A DNA stretch of 64,000 bases from Demequina flava (GTDB lineage: Bacteria > Actinomycetota > Actinomycetes > Actinomycetales > Demequinaceae). The stretch covers positions 1,363,082 through 1,427,081 of the forward strand of contig NZ_BBRA01000001.1 of assembly GCF_000975035.1 (NCBI RefSeq), read 5' to 3'. Made by a program: the position numbers and the translations under genes. A model generated the notes under the pieces. That model was not told the DNA's origin. It searched no databases and saw only the letters and a program-made list of their open reading frames with translations. Every line of letters begins with the position of its first letter. Within the stretch, counting starts at the first letter, position 1. Positions 31,509 to 40,992 of this stretch are shown here, piece after piece.

Positions 31509-32508
31509 CGATTGCGTTCACAGAAGTGAGGCCGCCGAAGGACAGGTACCAGTTGGCGGTGTCTGCGTAGAGGACGTCGTCGTTGGCGACAGCGGTGGTG
31601 CCGTTGACCAGGTCGTTGTCGAGGATTGCCTGAGCTGCCTCGGCGCCCTCGGTGCCGATTGCGGCGTCACGGTCCAGGACGATCAGCAGCTCCGGATCGA
31701 GGTCCGCGAGGTACTCGAAGGAGATCGCGTCACCGTGCGAGTCGATCGCAATCTGGTCTGCGGCGGGCTCGACGCCCAGCAGGTTGTAGACGAAGTCGTA
31801 GCGACCCTCTTCCGAGGGGCCGTATGCGGACAGCTCGCCACCGGAGGTCATGACGACGATGCCGGGGCCAGCCTCAGCGGCCGATGCTGCGGTGGCCTGA
31901 ACTTTCGCGGTCACCTCGTCGAGGGCTGCCTGGGCATCCTCTTCAGCGCCGAAGATCTGGCCGAGCGAGGTGGTGTTGCGGACGAATGATTCTTGGAAGG
32001 CGGCGCTTCCCCAGTCGAACGAGAGGTCGATCGTGGGGGCGATCTCTTCCATCTCAGGCAGCGTGGCTGCGGAACGGCCACCCACGATGATGAGGTCGGG
32101 CTCAACGGCATTGATGGCCTCGTAGTCGGGCTCGAACAGCGTGCCGGTGTTCTCGGTGGAGGTCTCGAAGTCCGCGGAGAGGTACTCGGGTAGCGCGTGG
32201 TGGGGGACACCGGCGACGTTCTCTGAGGCACCCAGGGTCTGAATCGTGTCGAGGATGCCGTGCTCGAAGACAACGACGGTCTGCGGGTTGAACGGAACGG
32301 TGACGTCACCCTGAGCGGTCGCGACGGTGACCTCGGTGGGGGTCTCAGCGGACTCGGCTGCGGCGGTCGCGGTGGCCTCAGTGGTGGGCTCAGCGGAGGC
32401 GGTCGACGAAGAGCCAGCCTCATCGGCGGACTCGGAAGCGCAAGCGGCGAGGGTCAGCGCAGCAATGGCGGCAAGGGCCGGCACGCGCAGTGACGTAACT
32501 ACGGACAT
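31480..32508 (-). CDS. Siderophore ABC importer, substrate-binding lipoprotein (YclQ/FatB-like)
   Basis: A 342-residue lipoprotein; the signal peptide ends with the lipobox LTLAAC (Cys near residue 23), followed by a Ser/Ala/Thr/Glu-rich linker of about 40 residues. The binding domain shows PQTVVVFEHGILDTIQTLGA, YEAINAVEPDLIIVGGRSA and a long helix, as in YclQ, FatB and CeuE, which bind catecholate or petrobactin-type ferric siderophores. The conserved Arg in GGRSA would contact the ligand. It is first in the operon, with CAGGAGAATC before the ATG, and lies downstream of an iron box. Confidence 0.94.
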   Translation of the reverse strand: MSVVTSLRVPALAAIAALTLAACASESADEAGSSSTASAEPTTEATATAAAESAETPTEVTVATAQGDVTVPFNPQTVVVFEHGILDTIQTLGASENVAGVPHHALPEYLSADFETSTENTGTLFEPDYEAINAVEPDLIIVGGRSAATLPEMEEIAPTIDLSFDWGSAAFQESFVRNTTSLGQIFGAEEDAQAALDEVTAKVQATAASAAEAGPGIVVMTSGGELSAYGPSEEGRYDFVYNLLGVEPAADQIAIDSHGDAISFEYLADLDPELLIVLDRDAAIGTEGAEAAQAILDNDLVNGTTAVANDDVLYADTANWYLSFGGLTSVNAIVDEVSSLVE

Positions 32509-32554
32509 GATTCTCCTGAGATGGGGGGGTCTGATGAGGTGACGTCGACGTCGG

Positions 32555-32573
32555 TTAGGCAGCCCTTACTTGG
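32555..32573. promoter_or_regulatory. DtxR/IdeR-type iron box of siderophore operon
   Basis: TTAGGCAGCCCTTACTTGG keeps the left half-site TTAGG and the central CC-CTTAC part of the DtxR/IdeR consensus, with about 11 of 19 matches. It begins 46 bases before the binding-protein start and overlaps the predicted transcription start, a position suited for iron-dependent repression. Confidence 0.5.
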
Positions 32574-32581
32574 CTGCGCTG

Positions 32582-32609
32582 GAATTACCGTAGCGTGAAG
32601 TTGCGTAAA
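32582..32609 (-). promoter_or_regulatory. Predicted promoter of siderophore operon
   Basis: On the minus strand TTTACG and TAATTC are 16 bases apart. The -35 lies within ATTTACGCAAC, the same 11-mer found at the siderophore-interacting protein promoter. The iron box lies directly downstream. The remaining gap, up to 32947, shows no gene and no other element I can name. Confidence 0.5.
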
Positions 32610-32947
32610 TGGGAATTCGTGACGGTGATGTTGTGAAAATTGGTGGTGTGCCAGGTGATTTGGGACTCAGCTTTGGCTTCGCACGGACCGCAACTCGAGC
32701 ATCGGGTCGACTATCGGGAACAAATCGGGACATGGATGCGTCTGACAAAGAGAACCCGCCTCGGCGTGAGCCGCATTGGTTTCTCGAGCGCCGCGTCCGG
32801 CCTGGCCGTATCCCCCCCCTCAGCCGGTCGGACGGACGTGGCGCTGAGTGCGTACCCTTGAGCTGTCCACGAGACGCTCGGGCACGCCGCCGGGGCGGGT
32901 TCTTTCAATGTGCGTGCGGCTGCGCGCGCACGGAAAAGGAGAAACTC

Positions 32948-33418
32948 ATGTCCCCCAAGATTGAGCGCACCGACGCCGAGTGGCGCGAGCTGCTGTCTGA
33001 CCAGGAATACCAGGTACTTCGCGAGGCTGGGACCGAGCGCCCCTTCACCGGCGAACTCCTCGACAACGAGCGCGAAGGCGTCTACCGCTGCCGCGCGTGC
33101 GACGCGGAACTGTTCCGCTCCACCACCAAGTTCGACGCCCACTGCGGGTGGCCATCCTTCTTCAGTGCGGAGAACGACGCCGTGGTCCTGTCCGAGGACA
33201 TCTCGCTCGGGATGGTACGCACTGAGGTCCGCTGCGCGTCTTGCGACTCGCACCTGGGCCACGTGTTCCCCGACGCGCCCCAGACGCCGACCGGTGACCG
33301 GTTCTGCATCAACTCGGTGTGCCTGACGTTTGACGAGGGTGGCGCTGACGCCGGTACCGGTTCTGGCGACGCGCGCTCGTCGCTGGGCGCCGACGCCGAG
33401 ACGACCGAGGACGCCTAA
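32948..33418 (+). CDS. msrB: Peptide-methionine (R)-S-oxide reductase MsrB
   Basis: A 156-residue MsrB that repairs methionine-R-sulfoxide in proteins. The zinc sites are CRAC and CASC, the substrate loop is GWPSFF, the histidine pair is [11 protein letters not shown], and the catalytic cysteine is in RFCINSVCL, with a resolving cysteine expected nearby. A non-conserved acidic tail of about 20 residues follows. The ATG at 32948 has AAAAGGAG six bases upstream. The stop is two bases from the start of a co-directional gene, so they probably form an operon. Confidence 0.95.
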   Translation: MSPKIERTDAEWRELLSDQEYQVLREAGTERPFTGELLDNEREGVYRCRACDAELFRSTTKFDAHCGWPSFFSAENDAVVLSEDISLGMVRTEVRCASCDSHLGHVFPDAPQTPTGDRFCINSVCLTFDEGGADAGTGSGDARSSLGADAETTEDA

Positions 33419-33419
33419 G

Positions 33420-34049
33420 TTGGCCGTTCCCCGCTTCCGTCGCCCCGCGATGCTCGACATGGAAGAAGCCGAGCAGATCGAGGGCGACATTGACCCGGCC
33501 GACCGCGGGCTGATCGCGCACGAGACTGCTGCGGCACTCGTCTCCCAGGCGCGTGCATCACAAGACCCCGAGTTGACGGCGCGCTTGGTGCGCCTTGTTG
33601 ACGAAGAGGGCATCGACACCGTCGCGATGATGTGGTCGAAGGCAGGATCGCACACTCTGCCAGGGGCTTTGTGGCGGATCTACATGCTGCGTGAGTGGGT
33701 CAAGTTCGACGCTCCCTCCGTGGCGCGGTCGTATCACCACGGGGTCGAGGCGGCCAATGTGCGCCACGCGATCGCTGGTGTCGAGGACCCTCCGGGGCCC
33801 AAGGAAGTGAAGGCGCTCGCAGACTCCGTGTTGTCCGGAGTCTTTTCCGGTGACCTGGCCGTGGCGCTTGAGCGGGCGGGCGCGTTCTGCCGCGTCGTCG
33901 CGACGGGTGCTGCCTACGAGGCGTCCTCCGATGACGGTCACAACGACAAGCGTGCTCACCAGACCTCGCTGCGTGCGGCCCAGTTGCTGCGCACCGGTGA
34001 AGAGCTGGAGCGCTGTGCGGGCATGTGGCGCGAGGACCGGCTCGACTGA
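33420..34049 (+). CDS. Conserved helical hypothetical protein following msrB
   Basis: A 209-residue protein, mostly alpha-helical, without membrane segments. I recognise its sequence style from actinobacterial proteins of unknown function but can give no family name. Distinct stretches are LVDEEGIDTVAMMWSKAG, LPGALWRIYMLREWV and KEVKALADSVLSGVFSGDLA. The start is most likely the TTG at 33420, directly after the msrB stop; no ATG or GTG fits, since the next ATG would drop the conserved N-terminal AVPRFRRPAM. Coupling with msrB hints at a link to oxidative damage, but that is only context. Confidence 0.6.
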   Translation: MAVPRFRRPAMLDMEEAEQIEGDIDPADRGLIAHETAAALVSQARASQDPELTARLVRLVDEEGIDTVAMMWSKAGSHTLPGALWRIYMLREWVKFDAPSVARSYHHGVEAANVRHAIAGVEDPPGPKEVKALADSVLSGVFSGDLAVALERAGAFCRVVATGAAYEASSDDGHNDKRAHQTSLRAAQLLRTGEELERCAGMWREDRLD

Positions 34050-34080
34050 TCCGGCCCACGCACACCCTCCGCTCGACGCC

Positions 34081-34166
34081 GTGAACAACCTGCGGTGAGC
34101 CGAACCGGGGCCGTGGCGCCGCACGGGAATCGGCAAACCTGATTCCCGTGACCGCAGGTCCTTCAC
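34081..34166. repeat. 86-bp intergenic palindromic repeat, family B (copy 2)
   Basis: Begins GTGAACAACCTGCGG and ends ACCGCAGGTCCTTCAC, the same length and ends as the copy at 17302-17387. The middle holds a further hairpin CACGGGAATC / GATTCCCGTG. It follows the gene ending at 34049 and could end its transcript. Confidence 0.75.
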
Positions 34167-34254
34167 GCCGCGCCAGTCACAACTTCGTCACAGCGTGGAC
34201 TCTGGGAGGTGGCCCAGGGAACAAATCAGAGCGCACCAACGTAGAGTAATAACA

Positions 34255-34340
34255 GGACATCGGGTCGCGGCAGCCCCGGGCTCCAACACCAGCCGCCACG
34301 AGCGGCCTTCGCGCCGACTGGCGCTCCCGGCCCGATGTCC
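34255..34340. repeat. Long inverted repeat GGACATCGGG / CCCGATGTCC
   Basis: A 10-base perfect inverted pair at 34255-34264 and 34331-34340, enclosing 66 bases. It lies in the 417-base gene-free stretch 34050-34466, which also contains two members of dispersed repeat families. No protein-coding signal is visible in this stretch. Confidence 0.5.
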
Positions 34341-34380
34341 GCTCTTCACCCTCGGGCACGCTCAGCGGCACCGACAGTGG

Positions 34381-34451
34381 CACCGAAAAACGACGGCCAG
34401 GAACAGCATCGGCCCCGAACCCCGCCGTGTATGTACGGCCAGGGGACAAGG
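34381..34451 (-). repeat. 71-bp dispersed element, family C (copy 1)
   Basis: On the minus strand it starts CCTTGTCCCCTGGCCGTACA and ends with TTTTTCGGTG. The copy at 53389-53459 on the plus strand has the same length and order: a GCCGT/ACGGC hairpin, a GGCGGGGTT block, and a second CCTGGCCGT block. Copy 1 additionally contains a GGCCGATGC motif in its middle. Confidence 0.75.
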
Positions 34452-34466
34452 GCGCCAGGGGAAGCG

Positions 34467-35438
34467 CTACGGGTGGACGTGGAGCAGGTGCGTCTCGATC
34501 GCCGTCACGATGGGCCCGGATTCCGTATCGGCCACGTGCGCGACGAGCACGCCGCCAGCCGGAAGGTACGGATTCTTGCGCGGTAGGGCTCCGCGCGTGG
34601 ATGACCGCGTGGCTGCCCGCAGCATCTCAACGATCGTTGGCAACGTAGGACGGTGCGCACACACCACCCGGCACCCGGGCTTTTCGAGCAGCTTCATGAA
34701 CGTCTGCGCAGTCTTGAGGGGCTTCTCTGCGTGCGCGGGTTCGGTCAGCGGCAGGTGCTCCTTCACAGCACGCCCTGTCGCCTCCGAGTACGGCCGCACG
34801 GTCGCCATGCACCGCTCTGCGGGGGACGAGTGGATCCGCGTCACGCCAAAGGCCGCGAACATTGGAACCAACTCTTGCGCTCGCGCCTCGCCCGAGGTGG
34901 TGAGGGGCCGCACGAGGTCATGCCCGGTCCAAGCCTTGCGTCGCTTTGCCCGCGCGTGGCGTGCGAGCACAAAGGCCCGCGTCTCAAGGCGGTCGCGTTC
35001 GAACGCTTCCACCAGCACTTCGAGCGGACGTAGGTCCTCGCGGAACGTGATGCGCTCCCGTGCCTCGTCGATCGAGAGCCACCGGACGTCGTCAATCTCG
35101 TTCTTTGATGCAGCCTTCACGGCCGGTCTCGCGGGCACCGCGATTGAGGACTTCGACGCCACCTGAGCCGCCCAGTACTTCACAACCTTGGTTTTGCCGC
35201 CGGTGGGGTAACGCAGCGTCGGTAGTGGCTGGCCCAGAATGACCTGGAGGCTCGTCTCCTCAGCCACTTCGCGGATCGCGCACGCCGGCAAGGTCTCGCC
35301 GTGATCGAGCTTGCCCTTGGGCCACGACCAGTCGTTGTAGCGGGGCCGGTGAACCGCGAGTACCTGGAGCTGGCCGCGTCGGACCCGCCACACCAAGGCA
35401 CCCGCGGCAATCACGGTGCCCGGGGGATACGGCGTCAC
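34467..35438 (-). CDS. mutT1: MutT1-type Nudix hydrolase with histidine phosphatase domain
   Basis: A 323-residue two-domain protein like mycobacterial MutT1, which removes 8-oxo-dGTP, 8-oxo-GTP and diadenosine polyphosphates. The Nudix domain (about residues 8-145) has [20 protein letters not shown]; the usual Gly near the end of the Nudix box is Ser here (EETSL). The second domain starts with the phosphohistidine motif as VLARHARAK and continues with [16 protein letters not shown] and the second histidine in [10 protein letters not shown]. The GTG start overlaps the ppk stop, so it is made together with polyphosphate kinase. Confidence 0.92.
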   Translation of the reverse strand: MTPYPPGTVIAAGALVWRVRRGQLQVLAVHRPRYNDWSWPKGKLDHGETLPACAIREVAEETSLQVILGQPLPTLRYPTGGKTKVVKYWAAQVASKSSIAVPARPAVKAASKNEIDDVRWLSIDEARERITFREDLRPLEVLVEAFERDRLETRAFVLARHARAKRRKAWTGHDLVRPLTTSGEARAQELVPMFAAFGVTRIHSSPAERCMATVRPYSEATGRAVKEHLPLTEPAHAEKPLKTAQTFMKLLEKPGCRVVCAHRPTLPTIVEMLRAATRSSTRGALPRKNPYLPAGGVLVAHVADTESGPIVTAIETHLLHVHP

Positions 35439-37666
35439 TTGCGCTTAGCCCTCCGCTTGGGCTGACGCTTGATATACGTTTCCTGGACGTCGCGCAGGCG
35501 TTCGCCCTCGCTGTCGTTGAGCGTTCGGTTGTAGGTTCCGTCCTCGGACAGTTCCCACGCGGAGAACTCTGGCGACATCGCCATGTCAATATTCTCGATA
35601 AGGAGTTCACGCTGCTGCTGGACCTCGATCGAGATCAGCGCCTCAATCCGGCGGTCAAGGTTGCGGTGCATGAGGTCGGCGGAGCCCACGAAAACTTCGG
35701 GTTCGCCGTCGTTGCAGAAGGCGAAGATTCGCGAGTGCTCAAGGAACCGTCCCAACACCGAACGCACTCGAATGTTCTCACTCAGGCCTGGAACGCCTGG
35801 GCGGACCGCGGAAATGCCACGCACCACGAGATCCACCTGAACGCCAGCCTGCGACGCCCGGTACAGCGCGTCGATGGTCTTCTCGTCAACGATCGAGTTG
35901 ACCTTGATCTTGACCCAGGCGGGCTTGCCCTTGCGGGCGCGGTCGGCCTCGGCATTGATGCGCTCGATGAGCCCCATGCGCACGCCGGTAGGCGCGACGA
36001 TCAGGCGGCGGAACTTCGCCTTGGGCGCGTAGCCCGAGAGCTGGTTGAACAACTTGGTGAGGTCGGCCCCCACCTGCGGGTCGTTCGTCAACAGGCCGTA
36101 GTCCTCATAGAGGCGCGCCGTCTTGGGGTGGTAGTTGCCGGTACCGACGTGGCAGTAGCGCACCAGCCCGGTCTCCTCCTGGCGCACCACGAGCGACAGC
36201 TTGCAGTGAGTCTTGAGCCCCACGAGTCCGTACACCACGTGCACGCCGGCCTGCTCGAGCTTGCGCGCCCAAGAGATGTTGCGCTGCTCGTCAAAGCGCG
36301 CCTTGATTTCGACAAGGGCGACGACCTGCTTGCCGTTGCGCGCGGCTTCGATCAGCGAGTCCACGATCGGGGAGTCGCCCGAGGTGCGGTAGAGCGTCTG
36401 CTTGATCGCCAGCACCTTGGGATCCACGGCCGCCTGCGCAAGGAACGCCTGCACCGAGGTGGAGAAGGAGTCGTACGGGTGGTGCAACAGCACGTCGCCG
36501 CGGCGAATGGCCTGGAAGATGTTCTGCTCGTCGGCCGTTTCTACGGGCGCGAGCTGGTGGTGAGTCGTGGGCCTGAACGGCGGGAACTGCAGACGCGGCC
36601 GGTCCAGATCGGCGATCACGTTGAGGCCCGTGAGGTCCAAAGGTGCAGGCAGCTCAAACACGTCGTGGTCCGTGATGCCCAGTTCCCGCACCAGACGCTC
36701 GCGAACGTTGACCGGCAGGTTATCGACGACCTCGAGCCGAACCGCGGGCCCAAACCGGCGGCGCAGCAGCTCCTTCTCCATGGCCTTCAGGAGGTTCTCG
36801 GCATCGTCCTCTTCGACCTCGACGTCCTCGTTGCGCGTCACGCGGAACGTGTGGTGCGCAACAACGTCCATCCCCGGGAACAGGTAGTCGAGGTGCGCGG
36901 CGATAACGTCTTCGAGTGGCACAAACGAGCGCGGCTCATCGCTGAGGGCCGATGCATCGGTCACCTGGGCAGCGTGGCCTTCCGAGTCGACGGACAGGAA
37001 GCGCGGCAGCGTTTCTGGAACCTTCACGCGGGCGAAGAGTTCCTTGTCGGTACCTGGGTCGCTCAACTCGACAGCGAGGTTGAGCGATAGTCCCGAGATA
37101 TAGGGGAACGGGTGTGCAGGGTCAACCGCTAGTGGCGTCAGCACGGGGAAGATGTCGGACCGGAAGAGCTTGCGTAACCGCTCCTGCTCGGACTCGCCGA
37201 GGTCGTCATGGCGCACCAGAAACACGCCGTTGTCTTGAAGGGCGGGCGTGATGTGGTCTTGGAACACGCTCGCGTGACGATCCATGAGCTGGTGCGCACG
37301 GTCAATCAGCATGTCGACAAGGCGCGTGGCGCTCATGCCAGTGGCGGAAGGCAGTGCGAACCCTGCCGCGATGCGGCGCTTGAGACCTGCGACGCGGACC
37401 ATGAAGAACTCGTCGAGGTTCGAGGCGAAGATCGCCAAGAACCGTGCCCGTTCGAGTAGTGGCGTGGCCTCATCCTCCGCTAACTCCAGAACGCGCTCGT
37501 TGAAGGCGAGCCACGACAACTCGCGGTCTAGGAAGCGGTCCTCGGGCAAGTCTTGGGGCTCAGGATCCGCCTCATCCAGATCAGCGGAGATGGTCGGCAC
37601 CGGGTACGTCTCTTCCGAGTCGGGGTGCTCGCCGGGGGCTGCTGCGGTGGGCGGCGTCTGAGTCAT
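35435..37666 (-). CDS. ppk: Polyphosphate kinase PPK1
   Basis: A 743-residue polyphosphate kinase, which reversibly polymerises the gamma phosphate of ATP. After a variable acidic N-terminus of about 45 residues come [21 protein letters not shown] (N domain), [27 protein letters not shown] with the autophosphorylated histidine, [22 protein letters not shown] and [16 protein letters not shown]. All core motifs are intact. The ATG at 37666 follows GATGGGG. It is coupled to mutT1 and diverges from a GbsR-type regulator across 222 bases; no Pho-type operator is evident there. Confidence 0.96.
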   Translation of the reverse strand: MTQTPPTAAAPGEHPDSEETYPVPTISADLDEADPEPQDLPEDRFLDRELSWLAFNERVLELAEDEATPLLERARFLAIFASNLDEFFMVRVAGLKRRIAAGFALPSATGMSATRLVDMLIDRAHQLMDRHASVFQDHITPALQDNGVFLVRHDDLGESEQERLRKLFRSDIFPVLTPLAVDPAHPFPYISGLSLNLAVELSDPGTDKELFARVKVPETLPRFLSVDSEGHAAQVTDASALSDEPRSFVPLEDVIAAHLDYLFPGMDVVAHHTFRVTRNEDVEVEEDDAENLLKAMEKELLRRRFGPAVRLEVVDNLPVNVRERLVRELGITDHDVFELPAPLDLTGLNVIADLDRPRLQFPPFRPTTHHQLAPVETADEQNIFQAIRRGDVLLHHPYDSFSTSVQAFLAQAAVDPKVLAIKQTLYRTSGDSPIVDSLIEAARNGKQVVALVEIKARFDEQRNISWARKLEQAGVHVVYGLVGLKTHCKLSLVVRQEETGLVRYCHVGTGNYHPKTARLYEDYGLLTNDPQVGADLTKLFNQLSGYAPKAKFRRLIVAPTGVRMGLIERINAEADRARKGKPAWVKIKVNSIVDEKTIDALYRASQAGVQVDLVVRGISAVRPGVPGLSENIRVRSVLGRFLEHSRIFAFCNDGEPEVFVGSADLMHRNLDRRIEALISIEVQQQRELLIENIDMAMSPEFSAWELSEDGTYNRTLNDSEGERLRDVQETYIKRQPKRRAKRK

Positions 37667-37868
37667 GGCCCCATCGTGGCACGGCGAGCGCGCCACGCAC
37701 TAGTAGAAAGTCCTGCAAGTTACGCGGGTTCACTTTTCGGTAACCAATTTTGGTGGGCTGGAACCACGCACGCTGGCATCCGTGTGCGCGCTACGCATGG
37801 ACCACCGCCGACAGAATTCCCGGCACTTCGGAGAACCTGGCCAGGGCACTCCCGCCCAGATCTCAGAA

Positions 37869-37888
37869 GTTTCAGGTATAACTGAAAC
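37869..37888. promoter_or_regulatory. GbsR-type operator overlapping -10 and start codon
   Basis: GTTTCAG-GTATAA-CTGAAAC is a perfect 7-base inverted repeat that ends at the base before the ATG. The embedded TATAAC is the likely -10 and ends 6 bases before the ATG, so the message would be leaderless and the operator covers -10 to +1. This is an ideal site for autorepression by the encoded regulator. Confidence 0.8.
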
Positions 37889-38383
37889 ATGAGCGATAGA
37901 GCGGATGCTGGAGCCGGGCACAGCGAGGACGCCACCCGCGTGAAGTACGTCGCCCAGGTGGCGGCGTACTGGGAGCGAGGCGGACTCACGTACGCGGCCG
38001 GGCTGATCCTTGGCCACCTCATGGTCTGCGAACCGGCCGACCAGACCCAGGCCGACATCGCCGAAGCTCTTGACCTGTCTGCCGGGTCCGTCTCGACCCA
38101 GCTCCGTCAACTGGAAGCAATCGGCATGATCGAACGTTTCCGCGCACCAGGCCAACGCGCAGCGCGCTACCACCTGCCCCAGGACATGTGGCTGAAGATC
38201 CTCAACACCGAGCGTGACCGCATTGCGGGGCTGCGCACCCTGGCCGACGCCGGCCGTGCCGTGGCGCCTACGGAACGCCCCGACCGCATCGGCTCTCTCG
38301 ACAAAATGGTGAGCTTTTGGGAGTCCGAGTGGCCCGAAACCGAACGCCGCATCCAAGAGTTTCTACGAAAGGAGCGGTCATGA
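37889..38383 (+). CDS. GbsR/MarR-type transcriptional regulator
   Basis: A 164-residue winged-helix protein of the GbsR-like group. It shows YWERGGLTYAAGLILGHLMVCEPADQTQADIAEALDLSAGSVSTQLRQLEAIGMIERFRAPGQRAARY, with the helix-turn-helix at about residues 55-80. A C-terminal helix follows. It is the first gene of an operon with an ABC ATPase and permease, and a perfect palindrome overlaps its own promoter, so it most likely represses this exporter. The ligand is unknown. Confidence 0.9.
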   Translation: MSDRADAGAGHSEDATRVKYVAQVAAYWERGGLTYAAGLILGHLMVCEPADQTQADIAEALDLSAGSVSTQLRQLEAIGMIERFRAPGQRAARYHLPQDMWLKILNTERDRIAGLRTLADAGRAVAPTERPDRIGSLDKMVSFWESEWPETERRIQEFLRKERS

Positions 38384-39327
38384 CCGCGACCCCCGCCATC
38401 GAGGTGGACCACCTCACCAAGAAGTTTGGCGACTTCACCGCTGTCGAGGACGTCAGCTTCGCGATCGAGCCCGGCGAGATCTTCGGCTTTCTTGGTCCCA
38501 ACGGCGCCGGCAAGTCCACGACGATCCGCTCCATCCTGGACCTGATTCGCCCCACCTCTGGCTCCTGCCGCGTGCTGGGCCTCGATAGTCGCAAGGACGC
38601 CGTCGAGGTTCACCGCCGCATCGGCTTCCTGCCTGCGGACCTGGCGCTCTACCCCAACCTGACGGGCAAGCAGACGCTCGAGTACCTCGGCAACATCCGC
38701 GGCGGCGTTGACTGGGCGCGCGTCGACGAGCTGACGGAACGGCTCAGCGCGGACCTATCTAAGAAGGTGAGCGAATACTCCTCGGGAAACCGTCAGAAGA
38801 TCGGCATCATCCAGGCCTTCATGCACAGCCCCGAAGTCGTCATTCTCGATGAGCCCATTACCGGACTGGACCCCCTGGTCCAGGTCGAGTTCCATGGGAT
38901 GCTCAGGGAAATGGCCGATGCTGGGGGCACCGTGTTCCTGTCCAGCCACACCATTTCTGAGGTGGAGCGGGTGGCGGACCGGGTGGCATTTATCCGTCGC
39001 GGTCACCTCATCGCCGTCGAGAAGATGGCCGAGCTTCAGGACAAGGCGCTGCGTCGCATCACGCTCGAGTTCGCTGAACCCGTTGAGGCGCACCACTTCG
39101 AGGGGCTTGATGGCGTTCGCGACGTCACGGCAGAGGGCGCAACTATTTCCGCGCAGTTCGAGGGCTCCATGGCGCCGCTGCTGAAGGCCGCCACCGACAA
39201 CGACGTGCTGTCTGTGTCTTCTGCCTCCGTGGACCTCGACGAGATCTTCCTCGAGTTCTACCGCGACGAGATCAAGGCTGCGGGCGACGAGGTTGACGAC
39301 GACGCGCCAGCACGCGAGGTCGCGTAA
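38380..39327 (+). CDS. ABC transporter ATP-binding protein (DrrA-like exporter)
   Basis: A 315-residue ABC-2-type exporter ATPase. Walker A is LGPNGAGKSTT, the signature region is EYSSGNRQKIGIIQA (a variant of LSGGQ with SSGNRQ), Walker B is VVILDEPITGLDP and the switch is SSHTISEVERV. A C-terminal domain of about 80 residues follows. The ATG overlaps the regulator stop by ATGA and the stop overlaps the permease start by one base, so all three are made together. The cargo is unknown; such pairs export antibiotics, lipids or peptides. Confidence 0.93.
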   Translation: MTATPAIEVDHLTKKFGDFTAVEDVSFAIEPGEIFGFLGPNGAGKSTTIRSILDLIRPTSGSCRVLGLDSRKDAVEVHRRIGFLPADLALYPNLTGKQTLEYLGNIRGGVDWARVDELTERLSADLSKKVSEYSSGNRQKIGIIQAFMHSPEVVILDEPITGLDPLVQVEFHGMLREMADAGGTVFLSSHTISEVERVADRVAFIRRGHLIAVEKMAELQDKALRRITLEFAEPVEAHHFEGLDGVRDVTAEGATISAQFEGSMAPLLKAATDNDVLSVSSASVDLDEIFLEFYRDEIKAAGDEVDDDAPAREVA

Positions 39328-40982
39328 TGCTGCGCTCTGTCTACCTCAAGACCCTTCGCGACAAGTGGCTGGCTGCGGTCATTGGGGTCGCGTCGCTGTT
39401 CTTGATCGCGTGGGCGGGCCTGTGGGCATATGCGGGCTTGGGCACTGACGCCACTGACCTCTTTGTGTCCATGCCGGAGGCGTACCTCTCGCTGTTGGGC
39501 ATCAGTCCCGACAGTGGGCCCGAGGGGCTCATGCTGTCCAACCTCTTCAACTTCATTGGACCGTTCGTGATTGCGGGCATCGCCATCTCGATGGGTGCCT
39601 CTGCCATTGCGGGTGAGGAGTCGAACGGAACCATCAATGTGCTGGGTGCCTTGCCGCGCTCGCGGACCCGACTCGTCACGTCGACGTCCCTCGCTGTGGC
39701 GACGATCGCGATTCTCGCGGCCGTCCTTGCGACCGCCTCGTTTGCCTTCGCGCTGCAGATCACCGGCTCCAACACCGACGGACTCAACCTGGCCGCAGCG
39801 GGTCTGCACATGCTGGTGGTGAGCCTGTTCTATGGCGCTGTAGCGCTCTCACTTGGTGCGCTCACCGGCAACCGCTCGCTGGCCTCCGGCGCCGCCGTGG
39901 CGTTCGTCGTCGTGTCCTTCCTCGCGGCGGGAATGCTGCCGATGTTCGAGGCCGCCGCCGACTGGGCCAAGATCTTCCCCTGGTACTGGATCTCAGGACC
40001 CAACCCTCTCGCCAACGGCGTGGACGTAGGGCCGATGCTCGTCATCGGTGGCGTGACGATCGCCCTGTTTGTTCTGGCGTTGTGGGGCTATTCGCGGCGC
40101 GACCTTCACGACCGTGCCGTGCGCGCGCCGTTAGTGGCCCGCGTGCTCGACAACCCCCGCGTCGCGCCCATCCTCGCCAAGCTTGCTGGCAACGGGAGTG
40201 CGCGCGGCGTCGCTTCCAAGGCTCTGTCCGATCTCCGCGCGGTCCTCATCGTTGCTGGCGCGGGCTCGTTCTTCATGACGCTCATCGTGGGACCCATGTT
40301 CAACGCGCTCGCGGACACCATCGGCGATGTGCTCGGCGCCATGCCGGAGGGCATGCTCGCCATGGTGGGCTTCGCCGACATGTCGACTCCAGAGGGTTGG
40401 TACTACGGCGAGATGCTCTCGATCGTGGCGCCCGTCGCTGTTGCCGTGGTGGCTATCGCTGCAGGCACCGCGCTGGCGGGAGAAGAGAAGCGCCGCACCG
40501 TCGAGGTGACGATGGCGTCTCCGATCTCGCGTACCTCCTTTGCGATGCGCAAGGCGCTCGCGATTGGTACTGGGTCCGCCATCATCGGCGTCGCGATTGC
40601 TGCCGGCATCGCGGCAGGAAACGCGGTGGGCAACCTCGGCATGGACTACGGGCACATTGCCGCCTCTGGGCTGCTGCTCGCGGCGCTTGGGTGCGTGCTC
40701 GGTGCGGTGAGCTTCTTCGCTGGAGCCCTGACCGGCAACGCGTCGGTCGCCATGGGCGCCGGCACCGGCGTGGCAATTCTGGGCTGGGGCATCAACTCGT
40801 TCATTCCGATCAACCCCGACCTCGCCGACTGGGCTAAGGTCTCGCCCTTCTACTACTTCGCGGACGGAAACCCGCTCGAGATTGGCATGACCTGGTCCTA
40901 CCTTGCAGTCTTGCTGGGCGCGACAGCGGTTCTGATCGTTGGAGGATTGGCGGCGTATCAGCGCCGCGACTTGCGCAGCTAG
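39327..40982 (+). CDS. ABC exporter permease (ABC-2, duplicated 12-segment type)
   Basis: A 551-residue membrane protein with about twelve segments in two similar halves, each with a large periplasmic-facing loop near the start and paired segments such as AIAGEESNGTINVLGALPRSRTRLV in the first and ALAGEEKRRTVEVTMASPISRTSFA in the second. The repeated AGEE...TV pattern suggests an internal duplication of a six-segment ABC-2 permease, so one chain can form the whole channel with the partner ATPase encoded upstream. Confidence 0.9.
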   Translation: MLRSVYLKTLRDKWLAAVIGVASLFLIAWAGLWAYAGLGTDATDLFVSMPEAYLSLLGISPDSGPEGLMLSNLFNFIGPFVIAGIAISMGASAIAGEESNGTINVLGALPRSRTRLVTSTSLAVATIAILAAVLATASFAFALQITGSNTDGLNLAAAGLHMLVVSLFYGAVALSLGALTGNRSLASGAAVAFVVVSFLAAGMLPMFEAAADWAKIFPWYWISGPNPLANGVDVGPMLVIGGVTIALFVLALWGYSRRDLHDRAVRAPLVARVLDNPRVAPILAKLAGNGSARGVASKALSDLRAVLIVAGAGSFFMTLIVGPMFNALADTIGDVLGAMPEGMLAMVGFADMSTPEGWYYGEMLSIVAPVAVAVVAIAAGTALAGEEKRRTVEVTMASPISRTSFAMRKALAIGTGSAIIGVAIAAGIAAGNAVGNLGMDYGHIAASGLLLAALGCVLGAVSFFAGALTGNASVAMGAGTGVAILGWGINSFIPINPDLADWAKVSPFYYFADGNPLEIGMTWSYLAVLLGATAVLIVGGLAAYQRRDLRS

Positions 40983-40992
40983 GCTCGCGAGA

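Noticed and set aside
30033..31529. 498-codon plus-strand open frame
   Set aside because: Antisense to both siderophore permease genes; the product is Arg/Glu/Asp low-complexity.
35666..37090. 474-codon plus-strand open frame
   Set aside because: Antisense shadow of ppk; low-complexity charged product without motifs.
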